64,000 nt of DNA, taken from assembly GCA_021776095.1 (NCBI GenBank), contig JAJFGO010000038.1, positions 1 through 64,000 of the forward strand, written 5' to 3'. Shown in pieces: positions 16,145-23,949 of this stretch; the stretch's first letter is position 1; every line of letters begins with the position of its first letter. The notes below the pieces were generated by a model. That model was not told the DNA's origin. It saw nothing but the letters and a program-made list of their open reading frames with translations, and searched no databases. Source of the stretch: Kiloniellaceae bacterium. Its GTDB lineage: Bacteria; Pseudomonadota; Alphaproteobacteria; Kiloniellales; J153. Position numbers and translations under genes: made by a program.

Positions 16145-17338
16145 TTACTGCCCTATACGGGAGAGTTTGCCCTGTGCCGGTTCCATTGCTGCCGCAATCC
16201 TCTTGCCCACAAGATCGTTCGCCTGTCTGAGCGGGTCTGCCGCAAGGTGGGCATAACGGGCTGTGGTTTGAGGTTGGGTGTGGCCAAGCAAGGCACCGAT
16301 AAGGGGCAGGCTCAACCCTCCCGCTGCTGCGACACTGGCGAATGAATGTCGGAGGTCGTGCAGGCGGACCCCATTCAAGCCTGCTTGTTCCCGAATGCGC
16401 ATCCAGGGTTTCGTGAGATTTACGAGATGTGTCGTGGGTTTTGCCCCCACTATAACATAAGGGTTGTCGTCAATACGTTCGAGATTTGCCAGAACATTGA
16501 GAGCGGGTGCAGAGAGGTGGATAGTTTTTGAACCTGTTTTGCTCTCCAGGAGCTGTAGGCAGCCCCGCTCAAAATCGACGCTGTCCCAACGAAGGGTTAG
16601 GATCTCAGATCTTCGACACCCGGTAAAAAGCAAAAGGCGGATAGCCGCAATTACGCTTGGCAATTCGATTCGCTCCGTTTCAGCTTCGGCTAAGGTTTTT
16701 CCAAGATTTGCAAGTTCTTCGTTCGATAGGAACCGCTCCCTACGGTTCTCCCGAAAGCGTTCAATGTGTCGGGCTGGGTTTGTGCCATCGGGGCGCAGAT
16801 CCCACTTCTCGGCCAAATTGAACATCTTTGATAGCAGGGCCAAACACCGGTTGGCGGAAATCGGCTTTTGGCGCATTGAGTGATGGAGATGGGCCACGTC
16901 GGCCCGCGTTACTGAGGCGACTTTCTTCCGGCCCAATGCAGGCAGGACATAAAGACGCAGTTGCCGTTCGTCTGCTTCGATGCTGGCAGGCCGTTTCTTG
17001 GCCCTGGCATGTTCCTCTATATATCTTTGAGCGAGTTGCCCGACAGTTGGCGCTCGTCGCGTCTCCAAAGCGGAGCCTGCAGGGTCACCGCCGTGCTTGG
17101 CCTCTGACAGCCATTTTAAAGCCCTGGTTCGCGCCTTTACGGTTGTTAAGGGCCCATGTTGGCCGATTGTGGCCTTACGTTGATGGCCGTCGCTTGTCCG
17201 GTACTTGAGAATGTAGACCCGTTTTCCGGAAGGCCAGACGCGAAGACCGAATCCGGGTAATTCTGTGTCCCACAGGATCAATTCGCGATCCGAGTTGGGC
17301 TGCGCGGCCTCAACGATCCGTTTGGTGAGTTTAGGCAT
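16145..17338 (-). CDS. Tyrosine recombinase integrase (P4-type, DUF4102 N-terminus)
   Basis: This 397-residue protein has an N-terminal DUF4102-type arm-binding domain (about 1-90), a core-binding domain (about 95-185) and the catalytic domain. The catalytic residues are visible: R242 (TGCRRSE), H327 and R330 (HDLRH), H353 (LGHTQ) and nucleophile Y362 (ARYAH). This class inserts islands into tRNA 3' ends, fitting the tRNA-Phe att repeats. The gene is read inward from attR. A GGTACC end repeat lies 24-44 bp upstream, where the promoter must be, so binding there could also control integrase expression. Confidence 0.95.
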   Translation of the reverse strand: MPKLTKRIVEAAQPNSDRELILWDTELPGFGLRVWPSGKRVYILKYRTSDGHQRKATIGQHGPLTTVKARTRALKWLSEAKHGGDPAGSALETRRAPTVGQLAQRYIEEHARAKKRPASIEADERQLRLYVLPALGRKKVASVTRADVAHLHHSMRQKPISANRCLALLSKMFNLAEKWDLRPDGTNPARHIERFRENRRERFLSNEELANLGKTLAEAETERIELPSVIAAIRLLLFTGCRRSEILTLRWDSVDFERGCLQLLESKTGSKTIHLSAPALNVLANLERIDDNPYVIVGAKPTTHLVNLTKPWMRIREQAGLNGVRLHDLRHSFASVAAAGGLSLPLIGALLGHTQPQTTARYAHLAADPLRQANDLVGKRIAAAMEPAQGKLSRIGQ

Positions 17339-17361
17339 TGCCTTCAGGACCTAATCGATTG

Positions 17362-17382
17362 CAGGTACCATATAGGTACCAA
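17362..17382. promoter_or_regulatory. Island end repeat, right copy (GGTACC pair)
   Basis: GGTACCATATAGGTACCAA differs by one base from the copy at 180-198. It sits between the integrase start and attR. See the left copy for the inferred role. Confidence 0.5.
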
Positions 17383-17510
17383 CATCCCGCAAATTTCAGC
17401 GATCTTCATCGCTACAGAGCGCAAAGTCGTATCTGGATAACTATCTATAAAATATACGATAATCTAGAAACTTCAAGAAGGCGAGATCTTTATCGTTCAA
17501 TCGAAGGCGA

Positions 17511-17559
17511 GACTGAAAATCACGGTGTCGGTGGTTCGATTCCGCCCCTGGGCACCATT
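17511..17559 (+). repeat. attR core: displaced 3' part of tRNA-Phe
   Basis: This is a 49-bp exact copy of 85-133. It lacks the acceptor 5' strand and D arm, so it is not a tRNA gene. The matching sequence continues imperfectly past the core (TTTCAAAGGGTTAGAC), here running into the hairpin at 17565-17594. Confidence 0.93.
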
Positions 17560-17564
17560 CTTTC

Positions 17565-17594
17565 AAAGGGTTAGACCAGATGGTCTGGCCCTTT
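17565..17594 (+). terminator. Hairpin, probable original tRNA-Phe terminator
   Basis: AAAGGGTTAGACCA pairs with TGGTCTGGCCCTTT over 14 bp (two G-T pairs) around a two-base centre. It sits 6 bp after the displaced tRNA 3' end. There is no strong T-run after it. The intact tRNA at 56-131 has only the left arm beginning, so the gene appears separated from its terminator by the island. Confidence 0.6.
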
Positions 17595-17658
17595 CACATT
17601 TCTGACGCAGCGGAATTCACCCGGTGACTTACACGGCTTCTCCGACCTGACTCATAGG

Positions 17659-17666
17659 GGCCAACC
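17659..17666. repeat. Target-site duplication, left (GGCCAACC)
   Basis: This 8-bp direct repeat directly abuts the left inverted end of the IS1595-family element. The identical copy is at 19657-19664. Confidence 0.88.
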
Positions 17667-17725
17667 GGCGATTATCCCTTCTAGACAAGTAACCGAGTCG
17701 GGCGGGGAAAATTGGACCCTGCCTC

Positions 17726-18766
17726 ATGTTGGACCAACCCTTAGACAGTGCGTCGTATCGCGGATACGATCTCAAGCCTCGTGGGGAACACGTCTGGCAG
17801 GCTTGGGACGCGAATTTGCGTGTAAGTGAAAAGATACTCTCGTGTGTTGTGTTCATCGGGATTGATGAGCACGGCCCGTTCGTGCCGCTCGGAACGGGAT
17901 TTTTGGGATATGTCACGACCGATGGCTTTTTGTTCCAACAAATCGTTACTGCGCGACATGTTATTGAGCCTATAGAGGCGAAACGGATATGCATTCGTAT
18001 CAACACGCGAGATGGACGTGTGGAACACACGTACACGCTTAAGAGCGATTGGGAATTTCATCCAGACGAAAAAGTGGATATCGCAGTGTGCCCGTCACAC
18101 ACGCCGCCCGAGAGATATGACGTTGCCCATATCCATCTTGAGCGTGAATTAGTAACGCCGGAACTAATCACCGAGGAAACGATTGGTGTCGGCGATGATA
18201 TATTCATGGCGGGTATGTTCACGCGGCACCTAGGAGAACAGCGCAATCGGCCAATTGTCCGAACCGGAACAATAGCGGCGATGGCCGACGAAAAGGTTTC
18301 TACATCACGAGGAATGGTGGATGCATATCTGGTGGAAGCACGCTCAATCGCCGGATTGAGCGGTTCACCGGTCTTTGTTCATATGGCACCGTTAAGGGTT
18401 TTACCGGGCGGGCAGGTAAGCGCTAGTAAGGGCAGAATCCACTATTTTCTCGGAGTAATGCAGGGACATTATGTTACGAAAGACCCTACGGACGTTGCGT
18501 CGCCGGACGTTGAAGTTCCGGGCGACATGAGCACCGGGATAGGGGTAGTAGTCCCCGGCGAAAAGGTTTTGGAGGTCGTGAACTTGGACAAGTTTAAGAG
18601 CCAGCGCGAGGCGATTGTGGCGAAGAAAAAGGCTGAGACTGGATTTGTGGATGATTCCGCAAAACAGGAACCTCCCACCATGGACGAAAACCCACGGCAC
18701 AAAGAGGATTTCAATTCTCTGTTAGGCGCGGCAGTGCGAAAGCCTCGACAAGACGACCAAACATAG
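17726..18766 (+). CDS. Trypsin-like serine protease, IS passenger gene
   Basis: This 346-residue cytosolic protein (no signal peptide or membrane segment) has a chymotrypsin-fold catalytic triad: His78 in TARHVIEP, Asp118 in KVDIAVC and Ser212 in GLSGSPVF. The last roughly 60 residues are charged and probably disordered. The gene starts 59 bp inside the IS left end, and its 3' end overlaps the transposase 3' end by 56 bp on the opposite strand, so it belongs to the transposable unit. Stand-alone trypsin-like domains are common in defence and conflict systems, but no partner gene is adjacent. Function unknown. Confidence 0.82.
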   Translation: MLDQPLDSASYRGYDLKPRGEHVWQAWDANLRVSEKILSCVVFIGIDEHGPFVPLGTGFLGYVTTDGFLFQQIVTARHVIEPIEAKRICIRINTRDGRVEHTYTLKSDWEFHPDEKVDIAVCPSHTPPERYDVAHIHLERELVTPELITEETIGVGDDIFMAGMFTRHLGEQRNRPIVRTGTIAAMADEKVSTSRGMVDAYLVEARSIAGLSGSPVFVHMAPLRVLPGGQVSASKGRIHYFLGVMQGHYVTKDPTDVASPDVEVPGDMSTGIGVVVPGEKVLEVVNLDKFKSQREAIVAKKKAETGFVDDSAKQEPPTMDENPRHKEDFNSLLGAAVRKPRQDDQT

Positions 18767-19589
18767 CTCCCGGCTCTTTCCGCATGTTGTAGCGGAACGA
18801 AAATTCGCTGACGTACTTCCACAGATGATCGCTTGAGACGTGGACATGCGTGCCGCGAATGCTGTTCTTGAGACGCGACCAGTAGCCTTCAATCGTATTC
18901 GTGTGGATAGTCTCCCAAACGTATTCCTTAGCGCTGTGGTTGACCCGATAGTGTTGGTATGGGCCGTCTTTCTTGAGGCTGTCATAGCTTCGCAGTTCGT
19001 CGGTAATTAGGATGCTACCGCGCTGGACATTTTGCATGATGATAGGTTGCAAGGTTGACTTGCGGACGTTTGGAACGGGACCTGCGCGCACGATACCGTC
19101 ACGTTCGACCATGCCCATGACGACGGTTTTATTGTCGGGCTTGTGGGTACGCCGCCGTCCGCCGACGTAAGTTTCGTCGGCCTCGACCCAACCCGACAGC
19201 GGGCCATGATCGTCGGCTTGTGCCATTAGCTTCCTTAATTCGTGCGCCATACGCCATGCAGTTTTGTAAGTGCAGCCAATCTGGCGCTCCAGTTCCTTGG
19301 CGGCAACGCCGTGGCGCGTGCTGGTCATTAGGTACATGGCAAAGAACCAGACCGTTAATGGTGTGCGGGATTTCTCGAACGGAGTACCAACACACGGATA
19401 AACATGGTGGCCACAGTCCTGACAGGCATAGGCGCGCCGTTTCTTGATGCGATGGAATTTTGCTTCGGCTACGCCACAGCCGGGGCAAGAGAACGTGTGG
19501 CTGCCATAGCGGATTTCGAGGATGCGGTCCAAGCACGCATCGTTGTTAGGATATTCGGCTTGGAAGTCGCGAAACGTGTAGCGGGCCAT
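18711..19589 (-). CDS. IS1595-family (ISXO2-like) transposase
   Basis: This 292-residue protein has an N-terminal zinc ribbon (CPGC ... CQDC) and an ISXO2-type DDE domain: ADETYVGG (first Asp), ITDELRSYDSL (second Asp) and NTIEGYWSRLKNSIRG (the Glu/Asn region), followed by HLWKYVSEFSFRYN. It appears full length and intact. Its ATG at 19589 is 67 bp inside the right inverted end of the element. Confidence 0.95.
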   Translation of the reverse strand: MARYTFRDFQAEYPNNDACLDRILEIRYGSHTFSCPGCGVAEAKFHRIKKRRAYACQDCGHHVYPCVGTPFEKSRTPLTVWFFAMYLMTSTRHGVAAKELERQIGCTYKTAWRMAHELRKLMAQADDHGPLSGWVEADETYVGGRRRTHKPDNKTVVMGMVERDGIVRAGPVPNVRKSTLQPIIMQNVQRGSILITDELRSYDSLKKDGPYQHYRVNHSAKEYVWETIHTNTIEGYWSRLKNSIRGTHVHVSSDHLWKYVSEFSFRYNMRKEPGAMFGRLVEAFALPRLTEN

Positions 19590-19656
19590 TGGTTATATCC
19601 CCTCTGATACTTGTCATATGGGGAGTCCGCGTACTTGTTTCAAGGGGATAATCGCC

Positions 19657-19664
19657 GGCCAACC
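19657..19664. repeat. Target-site duplication, right (GGCCAACC)
   Basis: This is the identical partner of 17659-17666. An exact duplication implies a fairly recent single insertion of the whole 1,990-bp unit. Confidence 0.88.
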
Positions 19665-19775
19665 GGGTCAAGGCAGAAAAGTCGGAAAAATGGCTGCAAA
19701 CGCAACACGCCCCCAATCAGCAAAATAGCTTCCGATAAGGGGCGACAGGTGATAGCGCGATAGAACGATGTGCGT

Positions 19776-22439
19776 CTATCCGAATCGCCGGTGCGTGTCG
19801 CGTCGCAATGCGGCGACAGCCTGCTGAAGCCCATTTGCAATGCGGTCCGCCTTGTCCTCCCCTTCGCCCATGGCGTCCAACTGATCCAGGTCCATAGGTT
19901 CGCCGAAGCGGACCACGATCCGCCGCAGTCGAGGCAGCCATCGCCCGCGCGGCATAGCGTCGTATGCACCCTGTATGAGTGTTGGAATGGCGTAAACCTT
20001 GGTCTGCTGCATCAAGATGCCGATCCCGGGAAGGAATGGCCTGATTTCCCCTGTCGGTGATCTGCGCCCTTCGGGAAACCACACCAGGATTTGCTTGCGC
20101 TCAAGGATTGCCTTGCCCAAGGCCAAGCTGCCCGCCGGCCCACGATCCTGGTCCACAGGGAAAACCCCTGCGATACGGCTGAGCAGACGGCTGCTTGGCC
20201 CGGCAAACATCTTGCCGGTCCAACCGGCCCAATAGGTGTTTCGCAGGTATCGCCTCGGCAAGGCGGCGGCAATGGCGGAGGGATCCAGAAAGCTTGTGTG
20301 GTTTGGCGTCAAAATGAAGGGACCGTCGCGCGGAAGCTTCTCCGCGCCGTCCACACGGAGCCGAAAAAAGCCGCGCATGGCGAGCCGGTTCAGAGCCAAC
20401 ACCAGCATCCCGAAGACGGCAAGAAGCGGCCCTCTAGGCTGCAACCATCGCAATTCCTCGGGCGTTACGGTCTGAGCCTCTGTGACGAATTGGCGGTCTC
20501 GTTTCTCACCGGCCGTTGTCGTCGCTTCCAGCAAGAGGTCACGTATGGTGACAATTCGCGCGATCGCGTCGCCGGTTAGGCCAATGCCAAAATGCTCCTG
20601 GATTTCAAGGCTCAAGGTCACCCATTCGAGCGAGTCCATCTGTAGGTCCAGCTGTGGACTGGTATCGGGTGTAAGAGCCACCTCGGGAAAACGCTGAACC
20701 AGCCACGCCCAGATTTCCTTCGCGGGTTCCGACGCCAAGAGGTGACGGTCCTCATCGGAAAGTTGTGGCGCCACGGGAGCGGCGGCGGCCCGCTCCGCCC
20801 TATCGTAAATGTCGGGCAGAAGATGACGCCGAAGCTTGCCGAGATGCGTGCGAGGCAAGGTCTCACGTGTCAATTTGTACCTGGACAGGCGCTGGTAAGG
20901 CGGCGATCGAAGAGAGATATCCTCGACCTCCTCACGCAGAAGGCCTTGGGCTCGTGCCGCCCCCCGCACCCGTATCGCCTCATCGTCGGGTACAATAAGT
21001 CCGGCTAGGGTTCCGTGATGCTCCAGGATCGCCACTTCCCGGATTAGTGGGCTGGATCCATAGAGGTCTTCCACGTCCTCGGGGATAACGTTCTTCCCGT
21101 CCGGCAGGACGATGACCTCTTTCACTCGACCGATGATGTGAAGATAGCCGTCTTGGTCCAGGAACCCGAGGTCGCCGGTACGAAACCAACCATCGGGCGT
21201 GAAGGCGAGCTTTGTCGCTTCGGGGTTGTTTCGATACCCGGCAAATACGTTGGGGCCACGCACAAGGATATCTCCGGACGGCTGCCCGGCTTTCGCGTCA
21301 ATGCGGAGCTCAACGCCGGGCAAAGGCAGTCCGGCCGAGTCGATCCGGGCGCGGCCACGCGGGTTGAAAGTGACGATAGGGGCGGTCTCGGTGAGGCCGT
21401 AACCAGTCAGGACCTCCCAACCAAGAGCCTCGAGTTTCGAAGCGACTTCGGGATCGAGGCGGGCGCCGCCGCATCCCAGAATGCGGAGGTCGGGGCCCAA
21501 CTCACGGTGCAGCCTTCGAAAGAGAACCCTGCCAACGCGAACCCCAATTCTCTTGCGAATAAGCATTGATGTCTTGAGCAGGATCCGGAATGCGGACCGT
21601 GCCACCGAATTTAGCCGCTCGGCCTTGCCCTCGATCGCGGACAGCAGGGCCGTGTAGAGGCGCGGCACGCCGATGAGGATCGTCGCTCTCGATACCCTGA
21701 GCGCCTCGGTGATCTGAGGCCCGCTGATGCCGGCCGGTAGGACGAGGACACCGCCACTGGCGAACGTGCCAAGAAGGCCGATAGTGAAAGGGTAGGCGTG
21801 ATGGAGCGGTAATGGCAGAAGGCTGCGGTCCTCGGGCCCGGCCAACTTACCGGCCATGAGTGCGTCCACGTTGGTCAAGATGTTGCGGTGGGTTAGAGGC
21901 ACCGCTTTCGGCGTTCCGGTGGTGCCGGAGGTATACAGAAGAGACGCGAAGGCGTCGGGGGAAATCTCGGGGAGGCTGATCGGAGCTTCGGTAAGGAGAT
22001 TCAGCCAAGACTTTACGTTCGCCCCACCGTTGCTGCCATCGAGCAAGACAACGTCGACGTTTGCCAATCCGTCCAGCGCCCTCAGGCTGGACATGTGGGA
22101 TTCCGAGGTGAACGCGCGCTGGGCGCCGCTATCGGCAATGACGCGGGCCAAGTCCCGGTCGTTGGAAAGATCGTCTAGGGGAACCGCGAGCGCACCCGAA
22201 CGGACAATAGCGAAATAGGCAACAATCCACGCCGGCGAGTTTGGTGCGCACAGCAATACAGGCTCGCCAGGGCGCACCCCGAGTTCGACAAGCCCCCCGG
22301 CAAGCATCGCGATATGGCGCGCCAGATCGGCATAAGTCCAGGTTTCCAAATCATGGTCGCGGAGTGCCATGATGGCGGGTGCCGCACCCCGGTTGGACAA
22401 TCCCGCGGCCATATGGGCAAGGGTCTGGTAGCTATTCAA
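19776..22439 (-). CDS. Acyl-ACP/CoA synthetase - ACP - acylglycerophosphate acyltransferase fusion
   Basis: This 887-residue protein has three domains. An AMP-forming acyl ligase (about 1-540) shows YTSGTTGTPKAVPLTHRN, TGYGLTETAP and the RTGDLG hinge. A phosphopantetheine carrier domain (about 560-640) carries DSLEW, the Ser attachment site. A PlsC-type acyltransferase (about 660-887) has NHTSFLDP (HX4D) and FPEGRRSPTG. It probably activates free fatty acids and transfers them, via the built-in carrier, to lysophospholipid or glycerophosphate at the membrane. E. coli Aas has the two enzymatic domains in the opposite order and no carrier. An FNR-like dyad lies about 80 bp upstream. Confidence 0.88.
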   Translation of the reverse strand: MNSYQTLAHMAAGLSNRGAAPAIMALRDHDLETWTYADLARHIAMLAGGLVELGVRPGEPVLLCAPNSPAWIVAYFAIVRSGALAVPLDDLSNDRDLARVIADSGAQRAFTSESHMSSLRALDGLANVDVVLLDGSNGGANVKSWLNLLTEAPISLPEISPDAFASLLYTSGTTGTPKAVPLTHRNILTNVDALMAGKLAGPEDRSLLPLPLHHAYPFTIGLLGTFASGGVLVLPAGISGPQITEALRVSRATILIGVPRLYTALLSAIEGKAERLNSVARSAFRILLKTSMLIRKRIGVRVGRVLFRRLHRELGPDLRILGCGGARLDPEVASKLEALGWEVLTGYGLTETAPIVTFNPRGRARIDSAGLPLPGVELRIDAKAGQPSGDILVRGPNVFAGYRNNPEATKLAFTPDGWFRTGDLGFLDQDGYLHIIGRVKEVIVLPDGKNVIPEDVEDLYGSSPLIREVAILEHHGTLAGLIVPDDEAIRVRGAARAQGLLREEVEDISLRSPPYQRLSRYKLTRETLPRTHLGKLRRHLLPDIYDRAERAAAAPVAPQLSDEDRHLLASEPAKEIWAWLVQRFPEVALTPDTSPQLDLQMDSLEWVTLSLEIQEHFGIGLTGDAIARIVTIRDLLLEATTTAGEKRDRQFVTEAQTVTPEELRWLQPRGPLLAVFGMLVLALNRLAMRGFFRLRVDGAEKLPRDGPFILTPNHTSFLDPSAIAAALPRRYLRNTYWAGWTGKMFAGPSSRLLSRIAGVFPVDQDRGPAGSLALGKAILERKQILVWFPEGRRSPTGEIRPFLPGIGILMQQTKVYAIPTLIQGAYDAMPRGRWLPRLRRIVVRFGEPMDLDQLDAMGEGEDKADRIANGLQQAVAALRRDTHRRFG

Positions 22440-22518
22440 CCTGGCACGTCTCCAAGCAAGATAAGCCGGTCGCGGCCTTGGCGAATGGCTCAGGTATCAT
22501 AAAGACCGTGAGGGCTCG

Positions 22519-22532
22519 TTGATCGGGATCAG
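22519..22532. promoter_or_regulatory. FNR/Crp-type dyad upstream of the acyl ligase fusion
   Basis: TTGATCGGGATCAG matches TTGAY-N4-RTCAA at nine of the ten specified positions. It lies 80 bp upstream of the minus-strand start at 22439, so it could control the ligase-ACP-acyltransferase gene. It is one of five similar sites in the window. Confidence 0.4.
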
Positions 22533-22615
22533 TTGTCATGAATGGCAAGCGGACACGTCAGTCCCTATATCCCATGACAATTTTCTTCAGCGCCGCACCA
22601 TTAGGCCTGAGACGG

Positions 22616-23911
22616 TTACGGCTTGCTGGGCGGCTTGGCGCTTGGGTAGGCGACGGTTAGGAGCACCAAGAACCCCGCCAGGAAGAGACCTAGAATTGTC
22701 GCCATGCCCAGGCGTTGGCTCGCAAACTGTAAGGTCACCGTACTCACTAATAAGGGACCGAAAAACGCCGTGGCCTTTCCGGAGAAGGCAAACAGGCCGA
22801 ACATTTCGGTTTCCAAATCCTTCGGCGCCAGGCGTACCATGAATGAACGGCTCGCCGCCTGTATGGGGCCGACAAAGACTCCGATTGCGAGCCCAAGCGG
22901 CCAAAACAGAGATTTCGATTCCACGAGCATAAGGGCCGCGCCGAACGTGATCAGGCTTACCAGGGAAATCAGAATCGTTCTCTTGGATCCGATCCAGTCG
23001 TCGATCCAAGCGAACGCCGCTGCACCAAGGCCGGCGGTCACGTTCAGCGCGATACCGAAGCGAATGATTTCGGACATGGTCATGCCGAAGGTGCCCGCTG
23101 CATACACTCCGGCGAAGGAAAAGAGCGTGTTGAGACCGTCGGCATAGAGCATCCGCGCCGCCAAAAACTTCATAATGTTCCGGTGCTGCCGCACATTACG
23201 GAAGGTGTCGAGCAACTCGCGGACACCGAAACGGATCGCCATTCCTATTGGGTACCGGGTTCTTCCACGGTCGGGCGTGCAAAGGAACATAGGTATGGAA
23301 AAAATGCCGAACCAAACAGCGACCATGACCATCGCGGCACGCACCGGTTCGGCGCTGTCAGAATCCAGCCCAAACCACGGCACTTCGCTCTGGACAAATC
23401 CAAGAAGAGCAACCACGAGACAAGCCAATCCCCCTGCATAGCCCGCGGCCCAACCCCAACCGGATAACCGCCCGACCTTGTGGTGCGGCACCAATGTCGG
23501 CAGCAAGGCGTTGTAGAAAATGGCGGCGAAATCGAAGGCGATGACACCCAATCCGACGAGGACCAGGGCAAGAAGCGCGTGGCTCGGAGAGGGTTGGATG
23601 AACCACAGCATGGCCGTCGCAAGAACCGCACCGATCGTAAAGCCACCCAGCCAGGGTTTGCGCGACCCTGTCTTGTCGGCTATGGCCCCAAGCACGGGGC
23701 TAGAAAAGGCGACGATGAGGGCTGCCAAGCTCAGCGTGCGCCCCCAGAGGGCCGTCCCAATGATAGGATCGGCCGCCACAGTTTGTGTGAAATAGGCGGA
23801 AAACACGAAGGTGATGACGACGGCGGAGAAAGCCGAGTTGGCCCAATCATACAGGCACCAAGAAAATTGCGCGAGCCGAGACGACAGCGCTGGTTTTGAG
23901 TCTCGGCACAT
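22616..23911 (-). CDS. MFS transporter, UMF1/Atg22-like
   Basis: This 431-residue protein begins MCRDSKPALSSRLAQFSW and has about 12 hydrophobic segments. The WCLYDWANSAFSAVVITFVFSAY start and the ADKTGSRKPW loop between helices 2 and 3 are typical of the UMF1 (Atg22-like) major-facilitator family. Substrate unknown. The start at 23911 is chosen because the longer frame would run through the upstream M28 peptidase gene. The gene follows that peptidase by 38 bp on the same strand, suggesting an operon in which peptide hydrolysis products could be moved by this carrier (inference). Confidence 0.85.
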   Translation of the reverse strand: MCRDSKPALSSRLAQFSWCLYDWANSAFSAVVITFVFSAYFTQTVAADPIIGTALWGRTLSLAALIVAFSSPVLGAIADKTGSRKPWLGGFTIGAVLATAMLWFIQPSPSHALLALVLVGLGVIAFDFAAIFYNALLPTLVPHHKVGRLSGWGWAAGYAGGLACLVVALLGFVQSEVPWFGLDSDSAEPVRAAMVMVAVWFGIFSIPMFLCTPDRGRTRYPIGMAIRFGVRELLDTFRNVRQHRNIMKFLAARMLYADGLNTLFSFAGVYAAGTFGMTMSEIIRFGIALNVTAGLGAAAFAWIDDWIGSKRTILISLVSLITFGAALMLVESKSLFWPLGLAIGVFVGPIQAASRSFMVRLAPKDLETEMFGLFAFSGKATAFFGPLLVSTVTLQFASQRLGMATILGLFLAGFLVLLTVAYPSAKPPSKP

Positions 23912-23949
23912 TTCTTGGGCTATCGATCTCTTCCCCAAGTCTCCTCCGC

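Larger units (their letters stand above)
85..17559. mobile_element. Integrative genomic island in tRNA-Phe carrying defence genes
   Basis: The island is bounded by a 49-bp exact direct repeat of the tRNA-Phe 3' part (85-133 and 17511-17559). A tyrosine recombinase gene sits immediately inside the right end. Inside are an SF3/D5 helicase, an AlpA-like regulator and small genes typical of P4-like or satellite elements. The rest is cargo: a methyltransferase-McrBC operon, a PD-(D/E)XK protein, an HNH protein, a GmrSD-like protein, an Xre regulator and unknowns. I see no capsid, tail, terminase or conjugation genes, so it looks like a satellite or integrative element rather than a full prophage or ICE. 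Genes at 669-6619 are visibly more AT-rich than the chromosomal flank, which points to separate acquisition. Confidence 0.93.
17667..19656. mobile_element. IS1595-family element with a protease passenger gene
   Basis: The ends are inverted: GGCGATTATCCC at 17667 and its complement ending at 19656 match perfectly over 12 bp, then 9 of the next 13 positions match (ACAAGTA shared). Identical 8-bp sequences GGCCAACC flank it (17659-17666 and 19657-19664), the 8-bp target duplication expected for IS1595. The 1,990-bp element holds an ISXO2-like transposase on the minus strand and a trypsin-like protease on the plus strand; the two converge and overlap by 56 bp. It lies outside the tRNA island, in chromosomal DNA right of attR. 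Confidence 0.92.

Noticed and set aside
17511-17559. Second tRNA-Phe gene
   Set aside because: Only the 3' part is present; the acceptor 5' strand and D arm are missing, so it is the attR copy.
17726-18766. Protease as island cargo or interrupted chromosomal gene
   Set aside because: It lies between IS1595 inverted ends flanked by an 8-bp target duplication, so it moves with the IS; it is not interrupted.
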